A stretch of 64,000 bases of DNA from Caprimulgus europaeus. Taxonomy: Eukaryota; Chordata; Aves; Caprimulgiformes; Caprimulgidae. Location: positions 4,588,001 through 4,652,000 of the forward strand of contig OU015541.1 of NCBI GenBank assembly GCA_907165065.1. The letters are read 5' to 3'. Below the pieces are notes generated by a model that saw only the letters and a program-made list of their open reading frames with translations, ran no database searches and was not told the DNA's origin. A program made the position numbers and the translations under genes. This document shows, piece after piece, positions 11,427 to 25,610 of the stretch; the stretch's first letter is position 1, and every line of letters starts with the position of its first letter.

Positions 11427-14400
11427 TCTCTCAGAAACATGGTAGCAGAAGTCATTTAAGCCAGATCTAGAAAGCTCTTCTAAACAAGAAATGTAAATCC
11501 AAAGCAGGTTACTAAAAACATTAAAAAAATCTCAGAAAAACATGCAAGAATGTGCAATATACAAGTCTCAGGGATTTCCTGATTAGCCTACAAGGGTAAA
11601 AGGGCTAAGCCAAAAAAGAGAGGGAACTGAAAAAGAAGAACATAAACAGAAGTAGAGGGGGAAATGTAGTAGAAAATGGAAAGAGAAAGAAATGTAATAA
11701 CAGCAAAAAAAAAAAAGTGGGGTTTAGGAGGCTGGTAAGAGTCACCCGAGAACAAGGCTGAGCAGAGAAGAAACAAGTGAAGCAGTGGGTAGGAGGGCAG
11801 ATTCCTTTTGTGCTGTTCCTTAAGAAAGAGCTTGGCCTCATTTGAGATAGGCTGGGAGCTGTGGGAAAGTTGCTATTAGAACGAATGTCAAGGAGGGTTT
11901 AACACAGCTTTAGGTTAAATTCTGACACTCTTTTCAAAAGCTTCCCCAAATCTCCAGTTCCATTTCTGAACAAGTCTGAATTATCCTGTATTCCTAGTAA
12001 CAGATATTGCAGAGTTACTTGTTTTGTTAGAATAAGGACTTATCAAATATTCACCCCTCCATACTTCAATGTTCTCATTGCTTTGAACAGGAGAATCCTC
12101 ATTCTTACATTTAATTTCTAATTGGTTTTAATTTTGCTCTTTTGCTTAATGAAGGAGAACTGTTCAAAGCTTTTTTTTCTTTTGCCTTCTTTAAAAAAAT
12201 AACATACTACTTTTTAAAGTATATAATCTCAAAGCCTGTCAAAAATTTAGTACTTACTGGACACCAGAAGGTCTTTCTGATTATCAATTAATTTACTCAA
12301 TCAGACTAGCACCACTCAAATAGATGATCCAAACAGAGGATAATTATGGGGTTTGTATCAACACCTTTTTCAATACCAACAATTTAAAACATCACACAGA
12401 ATTTGTGGCTATACACAGATTGCTCAGATCACCACTCTCACTGCATAAGACAGTCTTGGACTGCTCACAAGACAGAGTGGGAGGCTTTATTTTGAAGCAA
12501 ACATTGCCTCTAGTAAGGATGTTTGTAGACAGCAATAACGTGCCAATGTTTAAGGCCAGAAGCATTCTAACATCCACTTATAAATATTCAAATATACCTT
12601 TTTTTGCCTAAAGACTACTTCATAATAGAAAAAAAAACATCTTGCTTCAAGTAATGATGTCTAGAAATGATGCCAGGTAGATGGTATTTAGTTACCTATC
12701 CATCACACTGACTATATACATATTCATCAGGTATCTTTGGACACTCTGAATTTGTTGCCTTGACATCTAATGCTGTCTACTCTCCTTTTGCTGTCCTTGA
12801 GCTCGGGGTACAAGGACAGAGTGGCAATTCTGTGAATTCAGCAGCACAGTTAATTTATTGGCACTATGACTTTGTGGTTTTAAGTGGTTAGAAGTACAAC
12901 CTTGTAAGCTTAAATTTCCCTCTAAACAGCAGAATAAGAAGATGCTTTTCTATGGCACTTAGATAAAATATTTATTTTATTTATTTGTAATGAATGACCT
13001 ATCTAAATTGCCAATTAAAGCTTACAGTAGGCCAAGTGAAACCTTTATACTGCCAATCCCTACACCCCAATACCAACCGCAGTTAAGGGCAGGATTTGAA
13101 AACAAAAAATCAAACCCAGGAAAATAAAAGCATCTGAAAACCTCTCTTCAGAAATTTGTATTATTTTGTTAAAATTTGTACCATGTCACCTGATCAAACC
13201 TTTGCCTTCAAAGCTACACATGCAACATGTAAGATCTGGTGTGCCACATTCCTTTACTTTAGGTACAGTTGGTTTTTGAGCAACTGGTGCATACTGAGAG
13301 TAGATTGTGTTAAGTGCCTGAATCTCTGAAGAAAGGAAGATATCTTTACATTGTTCCCCAACCAAAACTGAAGTAATCATATGCTGTTAAGTTAGCAGTG
13401 AAATATAAATACAGTGCATAGGACTAACCTTCTCTCTGCCTTCTTGTGATATCGAGACACATTTTTAGCTTTATATCAGGAGACAACATCTCAACATCCT
13501 TTGGTATTTTTACTGCTGTGATGACTAAAAAAATACACTATATGACCTCTTATTTTTTGGTTCATCAGTTTTGTGTTCTTACTTACTTGCCATACATTTT
13601 AAATCTGATGGTACCCAACAGAATACAGGCAGCTCAGAATATGCTGTATTTAAAAGGTATTGGCTAACAGTGACTTTGATTTCATAAAAGCCTATTTTAA
13701 AAAAGTTATCTGTGTCCATGTGTATTTTTTTAATTCATAACATAACAGTCAAACAAAGAATACAAAGAGGCAAAGAAGATTGAATGACATATTGTTCTGT
13801 GTTTTCCAGCCTGGGGAAACACCTCATTGTGCCTTTTCAAGAGTTTATTTTGTACACTCTGCTGGAACAGGCATGGATTTCTTTGCTGCAAAACTTGACA
13901 TGCAATGGTTTCACATAGAGGGTCAGATGCTCAGCTAGCATAAAATGATGGAATCTGATGGTCACATCTGACTATGTATGCATCTAATTGCACTCCTAAG
14001 CTCTACCAAGGAGAGCAAGTCTCCAACACCTTCCACTGCTTCAGCAAACTCTGCTTTTGCTCATCCTGTGATTTCAAATGATGCTGGGAAGTCCAAACTG
14101 CACCATTGCTTGGCACTAAATAACAAGTAAGAATCTTTCCACAGTTTGCCATTATCATAACTTGAATGATTTTGCCCCACCTATCAGAATAATTGATTTT
14201 GTATGATAGTCAACAGTCATAACCACTGGATTTCTTACTGTTTATCAGTGTCCTTCTGTGAGTGGCTGACAACATGCTATTAAAGTTAATAAAGAGGTAA
14301 GAGTCGTGTTTTCAAACAGGAAAGAACAGTATCTAATAACTTTTTTTGTTGTTCTCACTGAAATCATTAACATATACTCCAAAATAATGAAGATGAGCCC

Positions 14401-17400
14401 AAAATACCATTTCCTGCCATTAATCATTTTGACACAGGAATAACTACCACTCACAGATGGAAAGAAGCTCCATACCCATGAGAAAAATCTGCTACCTGTA
14501 GATTACAAACTACCTGTAAAAGTATTGGGTTTTAATTAAAAATTTTATGAAATAAAAGCTATAACTGTAATTAAAACCCCCCACCATTTCGATGTAAAGA
14601 CTTTATTCTTTCTTCATGGTTAGGGTCTTTCATCTCTACAACATTTTATTAGAATTTAAGAGAAAAGTGTGTGGTCAATCTCCATCCTGCCTGGATTAGT
14701 TAATTAACTGAAAGCCTTTGTTCCACATGAATCTAGTATGTTGGAATCCTTGACTATCTCCTCTATATAAGGAAAAAAAAACAACAAAAAACATAAAACA
14801 AAATTATTTAACAACTATAGGCTTTTTAAAGGGAAATATTCTGCAAGGTAACAGAAAAGTATTTAGATATTTAGGTATACAATTGTCTGCCTTAATTTCT
14901 TTTTTTTTTGTTGTCCTGTTTTCCCCTCCCCACTATCTCCCTCCTAAACCAACAGAACTAATTTGTTAAATCTTTTACTTCTTTAGCCCCTTATGCTTTC
15001 ACTGACTCAGCAGGAACATTGTCAAACACCTGGTGCTTTGCTGTTCCCAAGTAGTCCAATTATCACTTGGACTGCATCAAAATTAGATTCTTTTTACACA
15101 TTGCTCAGCTGCCCTCTCATGAGGTTATTTTCATGCTCAAACAGTGGCTCCTGAACAAGGGGTGGTGTATGATTTATCTAAAGCAAATTTAATCTCTTTC
15201 TCTTTTCATCTTTCCTAGGCTTAACAACTATGCAGAGTAACTGAGCCTGGGAAACAGAGGCAAGTAGGAGCAAAGATGTGAGAAGCTGAAACACAAAGGA
15301 GACAGAAAGCCCCCATTACACAAAGTAAGAGACAAGAGGGCAGCTCTAAAACAGTTGAGGATCACTGCAGTAGAACTGCAGTACAGGCCAGTCTTCTACA
15401 GATCAACTGCTAGGGCCACTGTAGGTCAGTACACTTCCCACTGCCCCTTTCCCTCCTTGTAGTACTGTCAACACAGGCACTAGCACCCAGCTTCACTGCT
15501 CCCCAGATGCTTTCCAGCAGTAATCCTAAAAGCATTCAGAGAAGGACTATATACCCTTATTGTAATCACACTGTCACATGTTTGTTCCATGCTGTTGTAT
15601 AGGAAAATCAGTTCTGGCTACTAGTTAATGTAGTCTGAATAGACAGTGGCACATATTTGTAAACATGGGATTATTTTCAAATATAATTTTCTCCACTTAA
15701 AACCCCCAAATTTACCCACAATCAGTTTTTAGAGGCAGCTGTTGATCTGAACAGCACTCCTCAACACCAGGTATAACTCAAACCACATTTGTGAACAGAA
15801 TGTGTAGAAGACACTCACAAATAACTCAGCAGTCTTAGTTTACATGTAGCCCTTCTTTTAAGTCTCATCAAATAAGCAAGGACAGTTTATTGCTAGAACT
15901 GGATAAAATGGTAAGGCATCCCGTTTAATAGAGTGTTTATGCTTTTGATCAAAATATTATATTAAAGCTGTGGTCAGGTTAAATTGAATTCTTTATGAGA
16001 ATAATGAAAGCAATTTGGCCACGGTACTGAGAAAAATGGCTTAATAATAACCCAAAGTACAGAGAATGTATTTAAGGTAATGCTAGGAATCAGTCAATTC
16101 ATATGCTTCTCCCTTTAAGACATAAAATTTGCTATTACACTAACCTGATGCTTTTAGTTTTCTTTACGAGTTAAATTTTATTTTCTTTAAAAGCTCAAGT
16201 TCAATAAAACTCTCCTTTAAGTATTAAGCAGCTATAACATTTCCTCATAAAAACATTGTCTTCACAATCTGAAGAAACTTTAGCATAAATTTGAGTAATA
16301 CAGAAAGGCACAGGGATAGTTGCCCTAATTTTCTCTGAAACAATCAAGATAACCAGCCATGACAATTATAGGGTCATTGAAGTTATGAAATCTGCTAATC
16401 TGAATATCAGGACAAAATCAAGCAAAAACCCTATAAGACTTTTTTTTTTAGGTATTTGCTACACTTATTTTCAAATATTGTGCTGGGACAGGCTGGTTAC
16501 ATCATATCTGTGAGTTCATAATCAAAACCTGTACCTTAACTATAAATATACAATTACTAAAACCCTGCCAACAGAAGCCTTATGCGTTTTATTTAAGTCT
16601 CAAACCATTACAAAAGAATTTGAGGCTGATATAGAACAATTAAGCTTATTTCAGGCTTTGTCCTTAATAACAAATTTTGTTTGAATAACTTCAAATATAG
16701 AGCTCATTTCACTTCCAATAATGTAGTATGTCACTTCATTTTTTCAGTTAATTTCACTCTCCCTTTCAGTCGTTTTGTGACCCTTCCCAAGTGACTAATT
16801 GTATCAAGTGTGTAAATATCATGTAACACTAATAAACACTTTTCAAAGTATAGTAAATATAAGAACTTATGCCATTGACAGAAGTGAAAGGCAAATAAAT
16901 ACAAAGAAGTTAATCAGTTATTTAGAATAAAAGCAAACTGATTTCTACAAACTATAAATTGTATGTCTCTCACATAGGCATATTTCCCTCTTAGTCACAG
17001 TAGCAGAAGTGACCGACAAAAAACCCTACAAAATAAAAAAAAATAACAGGAAAACTAATACTTATTCAAAATAACTTTAGAATTTAACACCATGTTGCAA
17101 ACATTAAGTGCTTAATTCTGCTACTAAACTCAGTGAAAGTTTTGCTACTTCTACCCTCCACTCCCCCAGCCCCCCAAATGGGAACAGGAACAGAAAAACC
17201 AATAACCCTGTACACAGGAACCCTTATGTAGCCACTTTGGATTACTAGTAAAACAAAGTTTTAACCAAAAAATTCAGGGCTTTTACCACATCCATTTAGA
17301 GTTGTACTTTGAGAGAATTTAACATAACTATACAGTGTAAAATGTACAGCAAATATGTGGCTTAATAAAGTCACCAGCCAAGTTTTTGCTTATTGACAGC

Positions 17401-18183
17401 TATTTTACAACACAGATCTGGATTAAAAAGGCAGCTCTTGTTATAAAAGAACATCTCTGCTTTCAACCTCTATTCCCCTATGTCTACACTATCTGTTCAA
17501 AGACCTATTAGATCTCAACTGTTTGATATATGACCAGCTACTTCTGCACAGCTTTTTGTTAACTGAAATCTAAATCCAGCAGGGAAAAGGACAAATCAGT
17601 TCTTTTATCAAGTGTTTTCAGTATCAATTTAATGAACAGGCATGTTCTTCACTTTGTTTTTCAGTGCTCCAATACATCATGAGTTTAGACAAAGGACAAG
17701 TGGAGTAGAATAAAATTTACTTCTTTACTAATACATTTTTAAATTTATTATTTTTGAGTAATATAAATATGGATGGTTCTATTTTTGAATAACAAATCCA
17801 GTGAAAAGTTCTGGACACACATGTTGGATACGAATACTTATTTCTCCTGACAAACACTACTCCTGAAGCAAATGCCAGTCTGTTGGGACTTGTTCATATA
17901 GATGTAACTTCTGGAATTGGATCTTCCAAATACTTATGCCAAATATTTAATTTTAACAACTATGAAGCTTCAGGTTTAGTTCAGGCATCTATCACATACA
18001 AGGAGAGAGAGGCACATTATGTCAGGAATCAGTAAGAAACATCCAGCAAATCTTCATTCACTCCTTGAATCAAGAGATCTCTTCTCTTTCAAAACCTAAA
18101 AATAATGAATTTTTGTACTACTACACTTTATTGTGTCTATAATATCCCAGAGATAGCCTAGAACTACAATATACTGCTACATT

Positions 18184-18258
18184 AAAAAAAAACAACCGTA
18201 AAAACAAACAAAACCAAAACACCAAAACCAAACAAAAACCACCAAACCACGCACACAC
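18184..18258. repeat. A/C-rich low-complexity tract
   Basis: About 75 bases are almost entirely A and C, made of variable AAAAC, AAAC and AACC units. It is the longest of several such tracts in the window. On the opposite strand it creates a false hydrophobic open reading frame rich in Phe, Leu, Trp and Val. Confidence 0.85.
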
Positions 18259-19602
18259 TAAACTCTCATTCCAAAGTTTTATTTCAAAATGCAAAAAGTA
18301 ATCTTCCATCTCAAAGGCAAAAAAAGACTCAGGATATATGCAGAGCTGAGAAGTGGGTCTTAACTATACATACCCAGAATTAACTACCAATCACTGCCAC
18401 TGTTAAAAACAAAGGCAAACACTGACCAAAAGAATTCTTCAGTCTCTATTAAAATTAAAAATTCTTCAGTATTAAATTTGGATTTTCTTTTTTAACTAAG
18501 GTGCAGTGAGAACAGAGCACTTAATATAAGTTGCTCATCTTGTCAATAGTCCTAAACTAGATCCACAAAACAGCACTTAAAACCTGTATTATTTCTCTAC
18601 CTCAGCTCTGAATTTTAATTGAGTGTAGTTCTGTAAACTAACTAAATGATGCATGACTGTATAGATTCAAAGTTCAATTTCTTCAATCAAAAATCCAGAA
18701 GGCGTTGCCAAGGCAGGCTTGGGGGGAGGGGAGAAAACCAGCATCTGCTAATATTAAACTCAGACTTCACCACTCCAAACAGAATTACAAAACATCACCT
18801 AATGACAGAATAATTAGGCACGCATAAAGCAATCATAGGCACATTGTCAGAAATAGAGTCTTTAGAAAAAAAATTAAAAGATATAAATATAGGTGTTTTC
18901 ACCAGCATTCACTGTCTCCAGCATTTGCTCCCCCTGACTAACTCCAATCAATGAGTCAACTGCAGCAGGTCGAAAGCAACTGTGATAAAATGCCACCTTA
19001 TGAAGTAACTGCCTTCATAGATCTTACCAAATGAGTCATAAAACTATTCATCAATATCACACCTTGTGCAGTACAGCACAGTTATGAGGTAAGCTCAGGG
19101 AGTTCTCTGATGAGAAAAGCCTACTCTGTTATTCCATTTGCAGGCTATAAATCATGATTTCTTACCTTCAGAACCACCATTAAGTAAGGAATGAAAACCT
19201 CCACTATCATTAGCCGACAGCTAACAAGGCATTAACATTTTCATTAACAGTGTTGACAAATTCAAATCGATTTTAAAAGCTCATTTGCATCATATCCTAA
19301 AAATGTGAAGTAGAAGGAAACAGCCTGACGACTTGATTATATGCTATAGCTTAATTTTTTTGTTTTTCTATTTATATATATATGTGAAGTATACATCACA
19401 TCTGGTTATGGTTTAGTGCCCTCAGATTTTTAGTTTGCAACTGCTGGAGTAAACTTATAAACTTATGGCCAGCAGTTATGTGATGATTATTTCTCTATAT
19501 AAGGAAATGGTGCCTCAGGTTGCCTCAAAAAGTAGAGGATCAGGTTTACTAAACTAAATTATTTTAAAAATTGTCAGATTTTCCAGAAAAAATGGACAGA
19601 GA

Positions 19603-19620
19603 CTTTTTTTTAAAAAAAAG
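19603..19620. repeat. 18-bp T8A8 palindrome
   Basis: C, eight T, eight A, G: a perfect palindrome. A similar T7A7 occurs at 26874-26887. Such TnAn blocks are stiff, bent DNA and strongly disfavour nucleosomes, which is known of the sequence class and not shown here. Confidence 0.85.
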
Positions 19621-19652
19621 CCATTTTCTGTAAAAGGGTTTGAAATTATTCA

Positions 19653-19706
19653 ATAGTAAAAATTAGTAAAAATTAAATAGTAAAAATTAAATAGTAAAAA
19701 TAGTTA
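19653..19706. repeat. Short AT tandem array, about 12-14 bp period
   Basis: Four units of the type ATAGTAAAAATTAA sit in a row. The first junction is shorter, giving a 12-base spacing, and the later spacing is 14. The array ends in ATAGTAAAAATAGTTAATTC. It appears to be a local slippage product. Confidence 0.85.
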
Positions 19707-22700
19707 ATTCTGATTGGAATCTCTGAGCTCATGATCAGCTTAATGTCAGCTGTCCTAAAATGTTTCCATGACTTGCAATGCATCACTCCTCTCAACAACT
19801 CCCAGATAAAAAACAACTACAGGCACAAAAATAAGTTATATACAGAACATCAATTTAGTTTGGATGGAAAAAAGACCATCTACAAACTACTTCCTCAGTA
19901 GTAAAAGCAAGGTCTACCTCACTTCACATCATTTGACATTCAAGTGAATGAACTTTTTTTATATCTGACTTGCCATAAAAAGGAAATTAATAAAACTGCA
20001 AGAATCACAAGTTGAACTAGTTAGGGAAATAGATCTTCTACATTGGCAGATTTACAGCAATCTGAGACAAATAACAGCATTTGTTAAATAAAGATTTTGC
20101 AATTTGGGATTTTTTTTATACCTAAACATCGTAGGAATGCTGCTGCTAGCACCTGTTCCAAGGCATTAAATAGCCTGAGGTACAGTCAGCCCCTGCACAT
20201 GCTCCACAGTCAGATTTCCTTAGGCTCTAATCGATAAGTTCCGTGCATCTTGTCTATATTGGAGCTCTTCTTATTACATGCTCAATTGATTCACTGAACA
20301 ACAGCAAGCTGTAAAAGGCTGTACTCCTGTGGCTAAAGCAGATGTTGTTCTGACCTCCACTCACTGGCTCAGATAGCTCAGAAAGCTTTGTCTGCTTTCA
20401 GTAAAGAAAAACATCCCAGCTACACACTTTGCCCTTGAACAATAGATATTACATTAATTATACATAAGTTCTTGCTAACTTCCACCTTATTTTATTTAAA
20501 AACCCACAAGCATCCACCATGAGAATGATAATAAACTATTTACTCCCAAGAATTTTGGAGAAATATCCACTATTTTTGAAAAATTTGAAAATTTTGAGAC
20601 CATGCACATCAAATTCTAGAAAATACTAAAGCAAAACAGAGTCAATTTTCTGAAATTACTTTAAGCTATAGATCAACACAGAAAAGCCACCATATTATGA
20701 ATGCCATGGAACGATATTGACCTAGGAAAGCTTCCTTACTTGAATTAATTGCTATCTTTAAAATTAAGGCAGCATGAAAAGTAGAAATAAAATTTATCAA
20801 TTAATAAATGCAAATTGGAAAAGAAATCCCTTTCTTGGGAGAACTGGGGAATCTGATTAAAACCAGAAAAAAAATTAAAGCAGGAAGTAGAAAAGGTCCT
20901 AAAGATAGCAGCAATAAAGGAAATGGAGGTATAACGGGAGAATTGTGATCTGAAAGGATGGGATATTGCTTTTGAGAATATCGGATATAAGGAAAACAAA
21001 GCTGAAATACTGATACATCAAATATTTGTTATATTTAGAATACTATTTAATAGGTTAACCTGAATGCTGTGAAAGCTGATGGGCAGACATAAAACACTAA
21101 GCTCTCCCAATATACACATAAAAAAAATCAAGGAGCTTTTAAGCACACTACTGTGAAAAATAATGCCTATTTCTGCACTGCGAGGGTCACTGGTAGTATC
21201 TTTGAATGACAGACAAAACAGATTTGAAATGAAAAAAGGTTTCTAAGACAACAATACAACAGAGTAAAATATGTGTAATCACTTAGCCCTATTAGTAGCA
21301 CAGGGATTAGTAAAAACCCTACAAAACTGGATAAATTTTCATTACCTTAAAGAATTTGTAGCCTCTTTGCATCAAGACATACAGGCTCTCCCAGTCAAAA
21401 TGCTGCCAGCTAAACACTTAGTACTCACAGCAACCTCCTCAGTCCATCTGCTGATACAACCAGAGCAAACAATCCCAGAGATGAAAAGCACTCATAATTT
21501 AACTTTAATGGGACACCCATGAACTTAAGGACTTTACAAGAAGCCTCAGCTGTTATAATTAGTAAAGTACTTAACTCAATTCTTTACCAGATCAGGGTTT
21601 AATTCCTGACAGATTTCTCTTAACATGTTTGAGGAATTTAGAGTATCAGGTGGTTATTGTGCTAAAACCAAACCAAAGTGTTTGGTTAGTGGCCTCTCTA
21701 GGCTGAAGAACATGACCCAGGTACTTCAATTCTATTTATTCAGGATTAAGCTTGTTTCTAGTGAAGTCAATGGAGCTGTATCTGTAAATATGCATTTCGG
21801 GCCCTTGCTTCTCATTAAAAAATTGATAGTGATAAAGTTAGAAAAAAAATCATCTGGTTTCTTCATCCCAAATACATATTGACAGTATATTCCTTTCTCA
21901 TGTGTTTTGATCTGTCTTCTATCAGACCCCACTGTGTCTCACCCTTCCAGCTTCTTATGTACAGAGTATCTAATATAAAGAATCAGAGCACTTTCTCTGG
22001 GTATCTCTGCAAGGGATGAGTGCACCTGGGAAGGTTCTGACCCTTGTTACTAATACCCTGGAGGGATAGCAGAAGAGTAGCAGCTACAACTTCAAAGCTG
22101 AGTTCTTGGACAATTTTTTACAGACTCAGACAGCTTCTAGAATATTTCTGATAGCAAAGAAATCAAGGAAAAATTTCATGGACAATCTTACTGACAGAAA
22201 GCAAAGTTCTGGGCTTTAAATTGTAAACTCCCTAAGGTACCATCCACATACACACATAGTTATAGAGAGGCTGGAGACAGGAGGAAGAAGTTTCTCCTCT
22301 GTGTTCTCTGTACCAGAGTATCAAGATTAAATCTTTTGTGCAAACCCTGTTAGATTGTAAAACCCACATGCAACTAGAGGTTAGTGAAGACCCTCTGAAT
22401 CAATTTGGAACTAATGTCCTGTCAGGATTTAAGTAAATACTGTGTTATTGGAATGTAGTTTTCCAGTAATTTTTAAAGTGAAGCTTTAAATTTTTTTTTT
22501 TTTGTGATTAAAGAAAGTTTTGTTTTTAAATTAAAGCAATTGACAATAGCTACACATAAACAGTTTCATTTGTAATCCTGCCAGGGCTAGTACTAAAAAC
22601 GTATCCTTATTAGAGTTTTCCCCTTTCTGTTTGGTAGTCTGAATTTCATCTTTTTCCCCTTCCACTTGTACAACAGTTTAGTACTACAAAGCCAATAGAA

Positions 22701-25229
22701 CAGGAAACATCATTTCAGGATCAAGTTGTCTCACCAGAAATTGAAAGTTGGTAAAATAAAACTGCCTAAGTCTTTCTCTGACTAGCCTCATACTTTGATT
22801 TTATTTTTCCTTCCTGGACAGCTACAGTAGTTTCATTTAGTCCTTAGCTATTGCATTATCAGTAAAAGAAAATGAAACAAACTGCTGCAGTTACTTGTCA
22901 TTCCTGCCATTTCTCAGTGCTAGTAAGTAGTTCTGCGATTCATTCAAGTGGGCTGCAGCTTAGATCAGGGTGTGAAAAGTATTCTTGTTTTAAGCTTAAG
23001 CAATTCTTGTGTTTATAGGTAACAAAACCTAGGTTCCATCTCTGCAACACACCTGTTATTCCTTATTAAATTTGAAAGAGAATGTCTATAACTATATTAT
23101 GTTCCCTCTGCAGGTGTAGGTGTAGATAATTTTGTTCACTCAAGTGGAGGACTGGAGGAAGAAGTAGAAAGTAGAAGAAGAAAAATGTATAGATGAGGAT
23201 ATTGCAGAAGTGATAGGTATTAATTATACTACCTGATGGGATGTTTGTCACTTTTCTTGCCTCATTTAATGTTGCTACAAAGATATAAATGCATTTTTCC
23301 CCTCTGAAAGACATCTGAAGCATTGATGTTTGCTAAAGACCAAAAGAATTTTAGTTTAATAAAACCAAGGGACTGGAAAAGTGAGTGAAAAATCTTAATT
23401 CTTTAGATGTTCTTAAATCTCTTGCACTTGCATTAAGCAGAAGGGAAAAAAAAAAGAAAAAAAACAACAAAAAAGAAAACTGGGTTCAAGGGGATGTTAA
23501 AGCATCTCTGGATGTATAGACAGTCATGTAAAAGTTATGTCTGGTACCACTTTCAAATCATGTTCCCTAAGCTCTGCTACAGTGTGCTCTAGGAGGAGCA
23601 TGAGAATTGTTAGTAGTTTGGAAGTTTAGCAAATGAAGCAATAAACCCAAGGAAGTATCCAGGGTCTGGATTAGAAGGAAGGAGGGATTTAATCAAGATT
23701 AAATTCCTAAATAGACTAGTCTCTGCTTTTGCTTTGCATTTTGACACACCCCCTGCAGTCTAGTTTAAAAGGTTACAATTCACAGTTAAGCCACAAGAAG
23801 AAAGATTTGCCCTTTAGAAAATATTACAAATATCTATGCTGTGGACAACTTGTTATCAAGTTGCTACACTTACTGCAAAGTCTTTAATCTCCTTCACCTT
23901 CCCCCAGTCTTTGTGTCCGTTAGTCAACTTGCAGTGTTCACTCACATTGTGATCTCTTTGTGACAAACCCTGGTCCTTAGAAGCAAAGACAGAGTTCAGG
24001 GAAAGGAAGGTCTGACACCCACCCGAAGCCTTGCTGTGCTTTGCATTTTAAACAGCTATGATAATAAGCAAGATGTGATATGTCTGAAAGAAACTTGATA
24101 ACTTTATAATAGTTTATACATTCTATTTCTACTCAACTAAAGTTTTAAACCAGATGTAACATATGCACTATATTTGATCTAGTCTCTGGATTTGAAATAG
24201 CATTAACTGATGATTCTCCCTTGAATTTTGCCCCTCTTCCTCCCCAAAGGACAAATAGCTTTTTCTAGCTATGGGTCAGGAAGTGGGAATGTTCTTTTGT
24301 AGAACAAAGGGAGAAGGAACTCCCAGATAATTACTTTTTATTCTTTTGTCAAGTGCTATCATTGTCCTGCTTACTAAGTGAGAAGGGAAGCAGCACTGAC
24401 CTGGCATTTTACAATAAAATAATAACTAAAATAATAATTGATACAGAGTGGGATGTATTCCTGAGCTTTGTTACAAGATCTGGGGATCCAGGGACCCTAT
24501 TGCAAACCTTTAATGGTTTTCAAAGAGTAGTCAGTATATACTTAATTATCAGGAAATTAGTCATGAAAAACAGAGTTCTATTTAAATCTTCTAACTTAAA
24601 GGATGCACTAAGCAAAAGAGTTCATACTTAATTTAACATAATTGAAGGAGGGAATTAAAATATAATTTTCACTCTTCCATCTAATAACACCACTCTCAAG
24701 CTCTTGGGATGTTGTTTAAGCCAAAGGTGGTGGTTTCCTTGACAATTCTAGGTAAGAATAGATACTCTTAAGAAATGAATTGAATAAAAGGGCATGAATA
24801 AGCAGCATTTACTAAATTGAGGGTTAAGGATATTATAAGAGATCCCTGAAGAAGACTTAACATTGAAGATATAATATTAGAATTAAGAATATAATGAAGG
24901 TTTATCTTGATAATGAAGGACTTGAACCCAGAGAAAAAGTCATTATCAACATGTTAACATGTGCGGAGTTGGGGTGAGAATTAGATGGCTTGAGACAGCC
25001 AATGATATCTGTAACTTTTCACCTGCTGCTTATTAGGACTAATGTAAAACTGCTAGAAGAGAGTGGCTGCTTGAGGGAGAGCACCTGTGTGAAGGTGGCA
25101 GTCTATTCCAAGCAGAATGGGGATAGGAGAGTTTAACAGCCCAACCAACAGCTCCCTTACAGTGCCCTGAAGATAGGTGAAAGTTATTTATTTTCTAGTT
25201 ATTAAAAACCCTGACAACAACTCTAATCT

Positions 25230-25610
25230 AATACAAACATTAGCCCATTACCCTATAGTGCAGACCAAGCTTGATAAGGGGAATACTGACAGCTGTAAGA
25301 ACAGCAAAACACCACAGACCCCAACAGATACCTGACTATAGCCCTAGATAACAAAGGCCAGCAGTCCCTATCTCAACAACACCATAGGTCTCAAGCTCAG
25401 CCACAGCAAGGTCTCACCTGGCCACCAGCCTTGCAGAGCCAGGCTCAACCTGTGAGTTGATATCCCAGCCCAGCTGCATCACCACACACTTGCCTGGTGA
25501 CCTTTGGAGTTGAGGCATTTGGTTGAACTCAGCTAACATACTTGATCTGTCCTGGCAACCCTATTATCTGCCTCAGCTCCCTGTCCTGGTTCCCACTGTG
25601 CCCAGACACA
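25230..25610. other. C-rich, CpG-free island of unknown origin
   Basis: About 380 bases are close to half G+C by eye, with C in clear excess over G on the plus strand, in a setting that is far more AT-rich. Words such as CCAGCC, CAGCCCAG and CTCAGC recur, yet I see no CG dinucleotide. That argues against an active CpG-island promoter and for an old methylated insertion or a decayed exon or LTR. No reading frame stays open for long. I cannot assign a family. Confidence 0.4.

Larger units (their letters stand above)
8769..18183. other. AT-rich non-coding DNA
   Basis: No supportable gene. Visible items are a poly(A)/GAAA microsatellite at 9400-9431, a 10-bp perfect hairpin at 11404-11426, an A12 run at 11705-11716, an A/C-rich tract near 14774-14802 and a T10 run near 16439-16449. 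Open frames are under 100 codons and none has recognisable motifs. The DNA is compatible with intergenic sequence or a long intron. Confidence 0.65.
18259..25229. other. AT-rich non-coding DNA
   Basis: No gene is supportable. Items visible are an 18-bp T8A8 palindrome (19603-19620), a short tandem array (19653-19706), a T-run near 22491-22503 and an A/C tract near 23446-23480. Two plus-strand frames of 83 and 92 codons (21271-21522 and 24353-24631) were inspected. Neither shows retroviral, LINE or cellular motifs that I can name. Confidence 0.6.

Noticed and set aside
18121-18309. Hydrophobic 62-codon minus-strand frame resembling a membrane peptide
   Set aside because: Its Phe/Leu/Trp/Val richness is produced by the A/C-rich simple tract at 18184-18258.
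21271-21522. 83-codon frame that at first looked like a retroviral remnant
   Set aside because: No protease, reverse transcriptase, zinc-knuckle or envelope motif and no LTR pair nearby.
21550-21615. tRNA-like or mitochondrial-insert-like stretch with GGTTTAATTCC
   Set aside because: It resembles a T-arm, but a full cloverleaf cannot be folded and the flanks do not match bird mitochondrial genes that I know.
24353-24631. 92-codon plus-strand frame
   Set aside because: Low complexity in Ile/Lys, typical of AT-rich chance frames, with no family motif or splice context.
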